From assembly GCA_003996215.1 (NCBI GenBank), contig QJPP01007235.1, positions 1,674,001 through 1,738,000 of the forward strand: a stretch of 64,000 nt of DNA. Reading direction: 5' to 3'. Position 1 is the first letter of the stretch. Every line of letters begins with the position of its first letter. This document shows, one piece after another, positions 23,950 through 35,320 of this stretch. The notes beneath the pieces were generated by a model. That model was given only the letters and a program-made list of their open reading frames with translations, ran no database searches and was not told where the DNA came from. The position numbers and the translations under genes were made by a program. The DNA is from Jaltomata sinuosa. Lineage: Eukaryota; Streptophyta; Magnoliopsida; Solanales; Solanaceae.

Positions 23950-24440
23950 GATTGTTTGGTAGGGAGGAAAATATTTTTTTAAATTTTTTTAATATTGGAT
24001 TGGTTAAAATTTTTGAAAACAATATTTTTGCACAAAAATAAGTTCATTAAAAATGAGAAAAATAATTTTTCTAATAGAAATAGGGAAAATAAATTACACA
24101 AGTAATATTTTACATTGAGTGTATGTCTGTATCCTTCCCACGACTCCGACACACCTCATCTTCACATTCACTCATATAGCTCGCATCCACAGTCCCCACC
24201 ACCCCACACCCCTACTCTCACCCATCTTCCATAGTACTTGTCTAGATTATATACAAATATTTTTGGGAATAATATTTGCTTGCGTATCAAACACAAAAAA
24301 ATAAATAAGAAACACTCTCACAATGACAACATATCCAATATAATCCAACAAGTGAAGTCTTTGAAAAATAAAATGTATTCGGCTCAAAGAAAATAAGAAA
24401 CACTCTTATTTTTCTAAAAAACATTTTCCTTCGTACCATT
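23950..24440. mobile_element. MITE of the G-rich-core family, reverse orientation
   Basis: GTTTGGTAGGGAGGAAAATA starts the element, and a C-rich core (CCCCACCACCCCACACCCCT near 24196-24215) is the complement of the G-rich core at 55865-56259. ATTTTTCTAAAAAACATTTTCCTTCGTACC is near the far end (24408-24440). Boundaries approximate. Confidence 0.5.
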
Positions 24441-24475
24441 TCTAATCATGTATTTTTGTAGCAAAGTTCTCAAAA

Positions 24476-24695
24476 GGGGTCGTTTGGTTGGAAACAAATT
24501 ATTCCGAGATAAATTATCCCTAGATTAGTTATCCCATCGTATATATAGAATAACTTATCCATCACTATTATATAAATGATGAGATAAATAATCTCGGAAC
24601 TAATTAATATCTCTAACCAAATCCAGGATAAGATAATCTTGTATTTTACTCCGAGACTATTATAACTTATATGTCACACCAAACCAAACAGCCCC
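24476..24695. mobile_element. PIF/Harbinger MITE, TCGTTTGG family
   Basis: GGGGTCGTTTGGTTGGAAAC at the left and CCAAACAGCCCC at the right are imperfect inverted repeats. The right flank is TAA; the left flank is AAA, one change from a TAA target. The inside contains repeated TTATCCC/GGGATAA words shared with 26468-26698. Confidence 0.7.
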
Positions 24696-24884
24696 TAATT
24701 GTCAATTATGAGCCGTTATTGCCTTTTATTAATGGTAAAAACTTACTCAAACAAAGCCTAATTTAGAATTTTATTTGTACAATTTCCGGACGCCTTATCC
24801 GTTTGCCCCAATTTCTTTTCTGCCAGTTAGAAAAATTACCAAATCTAGCTTTTCTCTTCTTCTTTTTTTCTTTTCACTCGAGGT

Positions 24885-25010
24885 TCAATATCTAGATTTA
24901 AGTTTGATTAAGCCTGAATTTATGCTAAATAATTTCACATTGAGAGATAAAGAACTCCATAACAAAGATGACTACGTATCGAGATGAACTCGAACCAAAT
25001 CTAGCTAGCT
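24885..25010 (-). mobile_element. SINE fragment, minus strand (weak)
   Basis: GAGGTTCAATATCTAGATTT, GTTTGATTAAGCCTGAATTTATGC and GATGAACTCGAACC follow the order of the minus-strand SINE family, with heavy divergence. Confidence 0.35.
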
Positions 25011-25348
25011 ATAGCACAAGGGGCTGTCACTTTTATCAAAAAGCTTACTTTGAATTTTGATAATTAACTTTCAATCTTTCATACAAGGAGAACCATGAAA
25101 TTTGTTAGGAAATAAAGGATGAGTATTGAGTTTTGGAAGGAGTTTAATTTTTATATATTGACAACTAATTCTTTTTTTATATTAAGTCAATCAAAATGTA
25201 ATTAGAGATAATTAACAATAATTATGCCAACAAATATCACTTATTTTAGAACGGAGAAATATCAAAAAAAATTCTATAAATGTCCTTGTACGGATGTGAG
25301 GTTGGGGAATACATTGTCCAAGGTGGAAGATAACAGCTGGAGGAAGAA

Positions 25349-25419
25349 CACGTGTCGTATCAGGAATGTATTGTGTACCCACATGACAACTGGTGCCCAC
25401 GTCAAATGTTTGACACGTG
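25349..25419. promoter_or_regulatory. Two ABRE/G-box palindromes
   Basis: ACACGTGTC at 25348-25356 and GACACGTGT at 25412-25420 are inverted copies of each other 60 bases apart, with CCCACGTC between them. No gene starts nearby, so a regulatory function is unproven. Confidence 0.3.
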
Positions 25420-25499
25420 TACGAATAGGAGTCACTGATGTACAAATGCTTTTGTGGGCTACTAGTTTCTAATTAAAACACCACTTTAATTTCTTCTTC

Positions 25500-26460
25500 C
25501 TTCACGTAGTTTAAGTACCCGTTTGGCAATAAAAATTAAAAAAAATATATTCACTTTATTTGGTATTCATTTTAAAGTTAAAAATAGAGTTGGAATTGTG
25601 TTTGCCATAATATTTTCAAAAATATTTTAGACTATTGAGTTGGTGTAATATTTAAAAATAAAGTGATAGGAAAAATTGAATCCAAAAATAGTGAATACAC
25701 CTCAAGAGGTGTTTTTCAAAAAATTAAAAATTCTGAAAACATATTTCAGAATATGTTTTTGATTTTCATGGCCAAACAAGTTTTCTGAAATAAAGTGAAA
25801 ACGTATCCCGGAATATTGTGGATAATATCTATGCCAAACGCCTACTAATACTGATCTACTACTAGTATTAGCGTACGTATATATTTTCTTTGTGTCTCAA
25901 TTTATGTATTTCGAGATTCAAATTTTTAAATTTTGACCGTGAATTCTGAATATAATCTTTATGTTTTTTATTTTTTGAAATAAAATTTGTATATTTAAAA
26001 ACTGCATAAACAATATCCTAAATTACAATAATTACAATTTAATAATGTGTATTATAATTACAGTACTGAATATTGACGTATATTTAATGAGAAATAGATT
26101 GTAGAACATAGAAATATCGAAAAACAATACTTGGACGATAGTAATTTCAATTTTTTATTTTTTTAAAGTACCCTTAGCAGCAAATGTTAAATGATTCTTG
26201 TATTTCAACCTACAAAAAATTAATTCATACATTATTATTTACATATAATATACTAATATTCTAGGCATTTTTAATTTTTCTTATGTTTAGTACATGCACC
26301 AAAATGAGTCTTTGGGGCCGCAATGTCCTTTTTTTTCCTCGCAAATATTCATGGTGCAAAGTCAACACTAGGTATATATTATTGCAACTACAAATTGTGT
26401 CATATAGTTTCAATTCTTCATAAATAAATTAAAAAAAAAACACAAAGAAATATGAGCATG
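25500..26460. other. Intergenic DNA with decayed repeat ends
   Basis: 25520-25850 repeatedly carries GTTTGGCAATAAA, TTGAATCC, GGCCAAACAAGTTTTCTGAA and ATGCCAAACGCC, the pattern of a decayed MITE with inverted TTTGGC/GCCAAA ends (about 25518-25848). 25888-26110 resembles a decayed Stowaway (GTGTCTCAATTTATGTATTT). No gene. Confidence 0.4.
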
Positions 26461-26467
26461 ACTTTAA

Positions 26468-26698
26468 GGGGTCGTTTGGTGTGAGAGATAAGAACAAATA
26501 GTCCTGGGATAAAAGAAATAGTCCAGGGATAAATTTTGGTTTCTTGTTTGGTTGCCAAGTTTGGGATAACTTATCCCACCATTTATACCATAGTGAAGGG
26601 ATAAGTTATCCCATATACATGGTGGGATAAGTTATCCCGAGATAACTAATTCCGGGATAGTTAATCCCGGGATAACTTGTTTCCAACCAAACGACCCC
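26468..26698. mobile_element. PIF/Harbinger MITE (231 bp), well preserved
   Basis: GGGGTCGTTTGG and CCAAACGACCCC are perfect terminal inverted repeats flanked by TAA (26465-26467, 26699-26701). Inside, (A/T)TTATCCC and GGGATAA words alternate many times, giving a strongly self-complementary element. Same family as 24476 and 31174. Confidence 0.88.
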
Positions 26699-26777
26699 TA
26701 AATACATAGATAAAGAACCCAAGTTTTGTTTGATTAGACATGCGACAGGTGACAAGTTAACTAAAATCTTAGATATC

Positions 26778-26995
26778 TAGTATTTAATGCGTCTCGAATT
26801 ATTTATCGTGATTTCTCTTTTACATATTTTTTATTAATTCATTTAGAAAAAATATTTTTTTTATTTTTTAGCAACTCTTTAATTATATTTTTTCACATGA
26901 CATATTTAAGATCACAAGATTCAAAAAAAAAATCTTTTACTTTTTAAAATTTCGTGCCAGAATAGAATGAACAAGTAAATTGAAACGGAGGGAGA
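26778..26995. mobile_element. Stowaway-like MITE
   Basis: Right end AAATTGAAACGGAGGGAG with left counterpart near GCGTCTCGAATTATTTATCG. The internal words AGCAACTCTTTAATTATA and CACATGACATATTTAAGATC are those of the other Stowaway copies here (48988, 49855). Confidence 0.6.
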
Positions 26996-27558
26996 GTTAA
27001 AATAATACGGGGGTTTAACCATTTTTACCCTTCATCGATGTTTAATCAAATATAAATAATTAAAAAAAATAATAATTAATTTTATCTTCAACTTCTAAAA
27101 TAATTTGTGACAGCTATTTTTACAAATCAAGACAAATAATTTGAGATGGAGTATCTATTACCTAGTTTAAACTCGTATTAATTTTGATCAATGAAATACC
27201 ATAAAAAGAAAACAATTAAAAACGTGGGATATATGTGCTCTTTAAAATTAAATTTCTAATTGATAATTAACATATAAACGTCGCACCGTCAAGCAAAATT
27301 TGTTTTGCGTGAAAAATCTTGTCTAATAACCCTCCAACATTAGGAAACAACAAACAACTAGCATATTAATTGCATTAATTAATGTGAATATTATTTTAAT
27401 ATATGAAAAACAAATAACATAAATTAAGGAACAATGTTGATTTAGTCCAAGAATATGTAACCAAAAAATGGGGTCAAATTTAGATACATAATTTTACGAG
27501 TGTAGTTGCTCATGGGTGTTAAAACTTCTTAAAATTTAAATCAAGTAATTATAATATA

Positions 27559-27818
27559 TTTCTTCCGTCTCATATTAGTTGTCCATCTTATTATTAATAC
27601 TTGTCCATTTGTCAAACTAAGAAAAAATTAATTCAAATTTTCCTTTTTCACCCCTATGATCAATATTTTTTGAAAGCCTAAACAAGTTTATAAGTTTCAA
27701 AATGTTTCTTTTTCAAATGGAGTGGATAAAGGGTAAATTAGTAAAGTTATTCATCTCATTTATGATTTTAAGGAACATGTAAAGAGAAAGTGCACAACTA
27801 ATATGGTACCGAGGATGT
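27559..27818. mobile_element. Stowaway-like MITE
   Basis: TTCTTCCGTCTCATATTAGT at the left pairs with ACTAATATGGTACCGAGGATG at the right, giving a diverged Stowaway TIR of about 22 bases. Interior non-coding. Confidence 0.65.
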
Positions 27819-28135
27819 ACTTGTGAGACTTAATTAGTTTTTAATTAGTATTTATTAATTGCGGTTTAGTTAGGAATTGTGATGTTCCCTTTGTCAAAAT
27901 GTTAAAGCTAAAAATAAAATCTAATGCATCAATTTTTCTTTTGGTTGTTGCCGTCACTTTGATAAGAAAATAATCGCCATTTTTTTTTTTGCTATATCTC
28001 ATTAGCCAAAAATCTTTGTTATCTCATCCATTTAATTGTGGTTGTCAATTTTACTATGAGTTGTCACAACTCACAAGTAAACTAGATGTTTCTTGAGTGC
28101 AAAAAACAAATACGGCATGAATACGAAGGGGTGTG

Positions 28136-28225
28136 ATGTACGTAAAATTTTACCTGACGTAAATATCAGTAACTGATGTAATGTACGTAAAATTTTACTT
28201 GATGCAAATATCACTGATTTTACTA
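28136..28225. repeat. Short tandem duplication, period 45 bp
   Basis: ATGTACGTAAAATTTTAC occurs at 28136 and 28181, followed in both by (C/T)TGA(C/T)G(T/C)AAATATCA. The core GTAAAATTTTAC is a perfect palindrome. Confidence 0.75.
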
Positions 28226-28529
28226 TTTGAATATGTGATTTATTTATTACATATGAAGACAACTTTACGTTGCTCCAAAGCTAGACAAAGTTACACCGGA
28301 GAAAGTAAAATGGAATGCATAAGATTTATTATGGCATATGTAAAAGCAGCAGAACCAATGTAATATCATGAAAGTCATAATTAAATAACAACTCCATTGG
28401 TGATTATGTTAATCCCAAAAACACTTTAACAAATATCAAGACTCTTGCACCAATTATTGGTGAACAGCCCCAAATTCTCTCATAACAAATCGAAGTAATA
28501 CTAAAAATATATTCTCGGACCATTTTTCT

Positions 28530-28775
28530 TGTCGTCCTTACTAAAAAAAATATTCAAAATAGTTGTCATTTTTAAAAATTAAGGTATAATTAGTTGTTTA
28601 TTTTCACATTTACCTTAATCATAAATATGGAGAAATATTAATATAGTGTAAAAGAGAAAAGTATAAAATATAGAAGAGTAATATATAAGAATAGTTTAAT
28701 CAAATTACATCCTAGTTAACATTTTTTTTAAGGGACGTATAAACAAAAAATGTGATACGATCAAGAGGGAGTAAT
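28530..28775. mobile_element. Stowaway-like MITE, degenerate
   Basis: The right end GTGATACGATCAAGAGGGAG followed by TA fits a Stowaway end; the left end near CCTTACTAAAAAAAATATTC is decayed. Confidence 0.4.
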
Positions 28776-29499
28776 AATAAAAATTTAAATAAATTGGAAC
28801 AAGTCAACAATGTGGTAAGATAATCACTTCATAGCCGAAAGTTGCAACTGCCTTACTTGAAATCTACCAATTTTTTTTGTCTTCCTTATCTTATAATTTC
28901 TGAATGAATAAATGAATTAATTGAACAATTTTTTTTCCTAATGAAACTGATATATTTATATATAATAAAATATAAAAGCAAAGGAACAAGAAGGAAGTGT
29001 TTATTTAGTATGGACAGGTCATCAACACCTGGTCGCCAAGTGTCCAAGTAATTGTTGATTAGTCAAGGGCTGACTAATGTGGACGGTCTTATTAAAGACA
29101 AGTCAACTGATCTGACGGATACTAGGTCGACAAGTTTAGACACAAAAAACAAAATCAAAATATATTATATATTGTCGTTAAGTACGTGGGATAAGTATAA
29201 TAATTTTGAAAAAATTAATTTTATCTCATGTTTGGTATAAGATATTAGCTAATCCTGAAACTATTTTATCGCACCATTTGTAATGTCATCTTTTGGGATG
29301 AAACTTTTGATTACAACTTCGATATGATTGTTGTTGCTTTGAAATGAAAAGAAAGTGGAAATCTATAAGGTTGTTCGTTAATGTTCTTAAATTTTTGAAT
29401 TGTACTTTCAAAAATTGAACGTATTTAATTAAATTTACCTTTTGTCCCTCTCCTAAACGTCATATTTAATTGACATTTTTGTGTATCATTTTGTGGTTA

Positions 29500-29612
29500 A
29501 ATCATTTGATATCTGAAACTTACTGATTCTACGAATTTGAATTTGCGCCCAAGTAAGTCCCAATAAAGGCGAAACACTCTCTACCATGAACTTCTCTATT
29601 CTTAATTAGTTA
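29500..29612 (-). mobile_element. SINE fragment, minus strand (weak)
   Basis: TTGATATCTGAAACTTACTG, TGAATTTGCGCCCAAGTAAG and GCGAAACACTCTCTA follow the minus-strand body and head of the SINE family at 22655. The head boundary is lost. Confidence 0.35.
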
Positions 29613-29833
29613 TGACGCGCATGACAATCCACATCGAAGTAGAAGAAAAAAAATCAAAGAGTTTTATAAAACATATCACAAACTCATATGGTATACGTGT
29701 TTTTCTTGGCTCGATGATAGTAAAGCTCGAGGGACAAATTCATAAGGTCTGTCAGGCCAAAACTGATAATATGTGCCTTGAACTTCGACTATAACATCAT
29801 CACTTGAACATGAATTATCTAATTAAGGACAAA

Positions 29834-30185
29834 GAAATCTCATCCATTCTATCGAAATCGAAAGGTGACTTAACAGCCCTATAGAGAAATCTCGTCCATT
29901 CTATTAGAATCGTAAGGTGACTTAACAACCCTATAGAGAAATCTCATCCATTCTATCAAAATCGAAAGGTGACTTAACAGCCCTATAGAGAAATCTCATC
30001 CATTCTATTAGAATCGTAAGGTGACTTAATAACCCTATAGAGAAATCTCATCCATTCTATCAAAATCGAAAGGTGACTTAACAGCCCTATAGAGAAATCT
30101 CATCCATTCTATCAAACTCAAAAAGTTATTTAACACAACGAAAAATCTCATCCATTCTATCGGAATCGAAAAGGTGACTTAAACA
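29834..30185. repeat. 52-bp minisatellite with alternating units
   Basis: GAAATCT(C)(A/G)TCCATTCTAT recurs at 29834, 29886, 29938, 29990, 30042, 30094 and near 30141, an exact 52-bp period for the first six. Units alternate between type A (ATCGAAAGGTGACTTAACAG) and type B (ATCGTAAGGTGACTTAACAA) as A-B-A-B-A, followed by two diverged units. A 104-bp dimer therefore spread after the two types had separated. Non-coding. Confidence 0.92.
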
Positions 30186-31173
30186 ACATATTGGGCGGGT
30201 GCACCAAGGCAGGTAGGACCGCAGCGCAGATGGGGCGCATAGTGCTTGGTGTTGGGAGTATATGAGTCGAGGATTTTATGGGAATGTTTACAAACAAAGA
30301 GAAAGAAATATAACAAAATAGTAAAGAATGTATGTGTATTGAGAATACCCACATTCCATTTATTATTTTTATACTATACTTTGTAGGTTAATAAGGGAGA
30401 CATAGACAGTAATGCAAATCTTTGACCGTTGACTTTCTCCCCCCCCCCCCCCCCCCTTGAGATATTTTTCTTTATTTAAATTTCCTGAAATTTTTAACAT
30501 CTCGAGAACAAGGAGTTTTTATATTTTATTAAAAATAATAATAATAATATTATTGGGTGATATTACTATTAAAATATGAAATGAAAAGACGTGAATGTGT
30601 AGTGTTTAAGTTGGCAAGGCCAGTGGGAATTATCATCTCTCCCTCAAATCCCTGCTCTACTATCTTGTCCCCCATTATTCCAGCCTTTCTTCTCTTACGT
30701 GTTGTTTTCTATATTTATTTTTTAACTATATGATATAATTTTTTATATCATATATGCTTGTTGACTATTAATTCACTATGATTTTGAAATTCGTGAACAT
30801 AATTAATTTTATCAGAAACTCTCTATCTTGGGAAAATAAAGATAATATTTACGTACACACTTAGATTTTCCTTTAACTCAATGACTTATGGAATTACACT
30901 TAGTATGTTATTATTGTTGTTGAGCCGAAACTCTGTATGAAAAACATTGCTAAGAACTCGTTCTTTTTTCTTTTTAATTATTATTGTATTTCATCTTTGA
31001 TATAAAATAGTAATGTTAATTAGAAAAACGTATATATAATAGGGACGTCGTTAATTTTCTGGCAAACTCCTCAACGTATAGTTTCAAGTGGATATGAACG
31101 TTGACTGAAAAGAGTTTGTTGATAGCCCCAAATTTAATATCTATGGTTTAATCCTTAAGGTTTTAGGTATTAA
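30186..31173. other. Intergenic DNA, no gene seen
   Basis: Contains a pure C run at about 30440-30456 within TTTCTCCC...TTGAGATA. 30840-30930 has words of a minus-strand dispersed repeat (TTTACGTACACACTTAG, AATTACACTTAGTATG). No credible gene. Confidence 0.45.
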
Positions 31174-31404
31174 GATGTAGTTTGGTTGGTGGGATGGGAT
31201 AAACAACCATATTCCGAAGTTTGGGATATTTCATGAGATAGCTAATCCCAACTTCCATATGGATTTCTAAATTCTGCTATTTTAGTACAAATGGTGGGAT
31301 AAAACAATCAGAAATCAATTCATATCCATAATTAAGCGAGAGATAAAACTATTTTGCATTTTATTCTGAGATTATTATTCTCATTCCACCAACTAAACAA
31401 CCCC
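31174..31404. mobile_element. PIF/Harbinger MITE (231 bp), older copy
   Basis: Flanked by TAA (31171-31173 and 31405-31407). The right end CCAACTAAACAACCCC is clear; the left end GATGTAGTTTGGTTGG has two to three changes from GGGGTGTTTGGTTGG. Internal GGGATAA/TTATCCC words are partly decayed. It has the same length as 26468-26698. Confidence 0.75.
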
Positions 31405-32679
31405 TAAAGTCATGGTACTTTAAAGTTATGAGTTCATATTTATTATTTTTTATAAATTTAATACATTTTTACACCTACATTCATACTCCACATAAAAATA
31501 TTGAATTCAGATAAACATATTCATTTTGAGCCAAGCCCAAAAAGGATCTTCCACGACTAAAAGTATTCAGGTATTTTTTTCTTTTGACCTACAACTCACA
31601 AATATGAAATTTTTATTCCAACACATCCAATGGTTTGATGAATCGAAAATTCATGCTTTTTGCCTACAATATAATTTATAGGACGCCATAATCGATGTGG
31701 TCAATATTAGGCTTAGTGTAATTATAAGAATATCTTACTCGAGCCCCTCTTCAGCTTTTTTCAACTCACTAATACATCTTATATTATAAGAGTACTCTTT
31801 TACACGTTTATTTTTCTATTATGAACTTTCTCAATGAATTATGATAGATAAATTAATCTCAAACGAAAGAAGGAAAGTTTTGGAGCAATGGTTGAATTGT
31901 CTTTTTGAAAATAATCACTAATATTAATATTAGGGTAGATTCTCTACATCATACCCGTTTAGGTGCGATTCTTCTCCATACCCTATTAACACGGGATGTT
32001 TTGTGCATCGATAACCTTTTTAAACCTAAAATGAAACTAGTAGTGCGTGGTTGTCAGAGAGGGTGATTATTATACATACACTGCCAATTTATCTTTGTAC
32101 AAATATAATATAATTGTTGAATGCATGTCAAGATTCTCTATACCCTGTAAAAACAAACTACTTTAATTTTAACTTTTGTAATAAAGGTAGACAAGAGGAA
32201 TCAATCACCTTTGTACAGCAGCATATATTGATCACCACATACAAGAATTTTTTTTCGACTCTGAAAAAGAGATATCTGATGGACTGATCAAAGTGTAGTA
32301 CTTCTGTAGTAATGATTTGCCTCATTGAGATGACATCTTCATCATAATATCTTCTTAATTAATTACACTTTAATGTATAAAATTGACTAATTAATTGGAG
32401 AAAAGTATATATTAATATATAGTCTAATATCTGAAAATAATTAATTTACTTTCTTTTTCAAGTTTCGATTCTGATAGTATAAAACTCTTTTACCCAGTGT
32501 ATAAAAAGTTAAATAAAAACTTATGGGCTGAAGAGACACATTCAAGGCTTGAAGTGTGTGAGTTTTAAATTAGTAAGTTAAGCATTTAAACTTTATAGAA
32601 TATTAAATTGATTTTTAAGACAAATATATGAAATCCATTGAATCCGTAGTCTCAATTAATTGTATATGAGAAATTGACA

Positions 32680-32812
32680 TGGATAGTCGTTCACCAAAAT
32701 AATTGTCAGTAAATATATTTTTTTTGTATATTGATGTATGATATACATAACATATACATTTTGATACAAAATATTATAGATTTTGTTAGCGAATGTAACT
32801 AATTTTTAGCTG
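32680..32812. repeat. Degenerate inverted repeat, TAGTCGTTCACC family
   Basis: GACATGGATAGTCGTTCACC and AAATAATTGTC at the left correspond to reversed words near the right (GCGAATGTAACTAATTTTTAGC). The core is rich in GTATAT/ATATAC. Related ends flank 33700-33835 (ATCGGCTAGTCAATATAC; GTCGGCTATTATTTTGGTG). Probably decayed MITEs. Confidence 0.4.
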
Positions 32813-32994
32813 ACTGATCAAATATATAATTTTCCCATTGTATATCCGCCCCTTGTGGTGGTGTGTGATGGGTTGGGGGGGAGGGTTTGTTTGTATTTTC
32901 CCATGCAAAATTTTCTATAACGTAAATGACAAAACGCAAAGCACGTGAAGTACAAGTGGCTCAAAGGAAAATCTTGATAATATACCAAGTTGGA

Positions 32995-33250
32995 CCTATA
33001 ATTATAATGCACAGAGCACCATCTTGTTGCACGAGCAAAGTAGTCTAAACGACCCGGTGGGTTGGTTGGGATCTCTCCACTATTAATCAGAGATCTCGAG
33101 TTCAAGTTCTGAAATTGGAAAAAATTCTGGTGGAAGCGGCACCTCCAGAAATGGGTCCTATAATGCATGTGCGAATCCAAATTAGTCGAGCTCCAATATG
33201 GATACGAGACACCGAGTGGGGAATCGAAAAAAATAAATAAAAATAAAAAT
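32995..33250 (+). mobile_element. tRNA-derived SINE with A-rich tail
   Basis: Head GGTTGGTTGGGATCTCTCC, a degenerate B-box GAGTTCAAGTTCTGAA, body CGAATCCAAATTAGTCGAGC and GACACCGAGTGGGGAA, then an A-rich tail AAAAAAATAAATAAAAATAA at 33227-33250. The best-preserved plus-strand copy of the family at 22655. A minus-strand frame of 159 codons crossing it has no protein similarity that I recognise. Confidence 0.65.
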
Positions 33251-33699
33251 AGGACTAGGTGATTAATTAAGCTAGCTAGTGTAGAATACAAATTCAACCC
33301 GACAGGATATAATTAATTTTTCTGGCTTAATTCTCACTTAAGAGACCAATTATGTGGTCCCTAATTTTATGTTTCCCTTTCTGTATGGCATGCACCATTA
33401 TTAAATTTTAGCTAATCTTGTTTTACTGCTAATCCTATTTCTCTAAGTGGTACGTAATTATCACTGCATCGTTAATTTAATTGTGACATTCTTTTCGTCT
33501 AACTATTGCTGTTTAAGAATCTAGTACACTGTACATACGTTAGACTTCACTTTGATTACCTATGATTCAACCTATGCAAATTGTCTACTCTTACCTTTTC
33601 TTAATCACATGATCAACAATCAAACTGTTGGTCTTGTTTGGGTAGATGAGATATATTTTAAAATTTTCACCTGTAGTACGTAATTCTCTAAATTAATTT

Positions 33700-33835
33700 G
33701 GCCAAAAATAATTACATCGGCTAGTCAATATACAAAAAATATACATTATTATGTATATAATATGTATATTATCAATATTAATAGGCAAAAGATATACGTT
33801 TGTCGGCTATTATTTTGGTGGGTGATTATATAGTG
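33700..33835. repeat. Degenerate inverted repeat, partner of 32680
   Basis: AATAATTACATCGGCTAGTC faces GTCGGCTATTATTTTGGTG around a core of ATATAC/GTATAT words. Confidence 0.4.
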
Positions 33836-33844
33836 TAACAATCC

Positions 33845-34130
33845 TTTTTTTGCATTCGGAGTTCAGTATCCTCAACTAAAGGTGACTTCGTTTTCAAGAC
33901 TCAAACCCAAAATCTCTAGTTAAAGATTCCCGACACGTTTTTGATGTGTTTTTGACCATATCCCGTGATCTGATTAGACTAGAGTTCTTTTTCTTCTGTA
34001 ACAATCGATCGGAAACAACCTCCTTATCTCTGAGGTAGAGATATATAAGGTATGTGTATACCCTACTCTTCACAAACTCCATTTTATAGATTATACTGGA
34101 TATATTGTTATTGTGGTCGTCCTAACAGCC
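33845..34130 (-). mobile_element. Two adjoining minus-strand dispersed repeats
   Basis: 33850-33950 has SINE body and head words (GAGTTCAGTATCCTCAACTA, CAAACCCAAAATCTCTAGTT). 34000-34130 reads in reverse as a dispersed Solanaceae repeat (CAACAACAATATATCCAGTA then GGTAGAGA..TTTCCGATCGA), recalled as AATCCCACAAGTGGGGTCTG-type. Both are truncated. Confidence 0.5.
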
Positions 34131-35040
34131 GATCGCTTTGTTGGTTTTCTTTCTATATGTGCTTATTAGTTTCCAATTTGGCACATATAATTTTACTTTT
34201 TATCACTATCACAATATTTCTCATAGTCCAATTGAATATTATACTTTTCAAAATTGAAAGTAACAATTTAAATTTCTCTTTTTATCATTATGTAACTGAT
34301 CATACCGCTTTTTAGGAAGAGGGAATATGCCAGTAGCTTTCTTTCTTTTCTGTTTTTTCATTTTTGTTTTTTTGCAAGCAACGTAACTTATGAGATACCA
34401 GTAACTTTATGGACCAAAAGCTCGTATAATATAGTCCTTTATTTAAACAGCCTCAATTATATGCTAGCTAGAAGCTATTGTTATTTAAATAAATGAATTC
34501 TTATACTTTTCTTTATCAGATAAATATCTATAGTCATGAGTCTTTGGATACCTTTTAATTTTTTTTCTAGAGAAAATAATGTTAGGCTACTGACTGGATA
34601 CAAAATTTGATGATGTCAGAGATTATATTATATAGTACAAAATTTAAATATTGTTGTATGATTTTTATTTTCCAGAATATTGACTAATTTAGGAAACTGG
34701 ACATTATTATTCCTGTTGTCATCCAGTGTCTGGCTGCTGAAATTGCATTATATTCATGGCACCTAGACCTAATATTAAATTTATGCACGAACTTCATATG
34801 TTTTTTTACCCTACCAGTACTTCCCTCCAACGTATCCTTTTAGTTGTACTATATAAATTGCATATATGTACATGCATCTATTGAGCAAAGTAAAGTAAGA
34901 ACACATGCCATCTTTTTTACTAAAGAAAAGAGTAAAGGTTAAAAAGAGGATCTATTTTGTGTAAGAGATATTATACAAAGGTCTTATTAATGTGTCCTTT
35001 AATCCAAAAAAAAAAAACTAAAAACTAGGTAGATAACCAA
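34131..35040. other. AT-rich intergenic DNA, no gene seen
   Basis: No recognisable protein, RNA or repeat end. Short open frames are AT-driven. Confidence 0.4.
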
Positions 35041-35044
35041 CTGC

Positions 35045-35320
35045 TGAAAGAAATTTCCCACATCGGATAGGGACGAGATCTCGAAATTCTTTATATGGCT
35101 TGGACAATCATCTTTTCTTTGAGCTAATTTTTTTTGGTTGAGTTAGACCCAAGATCTATTTAATTATGATAATTGAGCTAGGCTCATTGGGTCTGATAAG
35201 GGGCTCCGGATTGTCAGGCTAGGGCATTAATCTTCCTCCCTTTGAGCTGCTTTTAGGGTTGAGTTAGCTAGACCTAATGTCCATTTAACAGTAACATATG
35301 GCTTGTTCAATAGAAATAAC
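35045..35320 (+). mobile_element. TRIM-like LTR fragment with internal duplication
   Basis: TTTCCCACATCGGATAGGGA, a TATA-like TTTATATGGCTTGGACAATC and GAGCTAATTTTTTTTGGTTGAGTTAGACCC follow the order recalled for LTRs of plant terminal-repeat retrotransposons in miniature. The second half is repeated in diverged form at 35225-35285 (TTTGAGCTGCTTTTAGGGTT, GAGTTAGCTAGACCTA). TCCCACATCGG also equals the upstream element of plant snRNA promoters, but no snRNA follows. No tRNA-primer site or coding part is seen. Confidence 0.45.

Noticed and set aside
29834..30185. CRISPR-like array
   Set aside because: The repeats are contiguous 52-bp units with no variable spacers, in a plant nuclear context.
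32818..33297. 159-codon minus-strand open frame
   Set aside because: It runs through a SINE and its A-rich tail, with low-complexity residues and no recognisable domain.
35045..35110. Possible snRNA gene promoter (TCCCACATCGG plus TATA)
   Set aside because: No U1-U6 sequence follows at the expected start; the context fits a TRIM-like LTR better.
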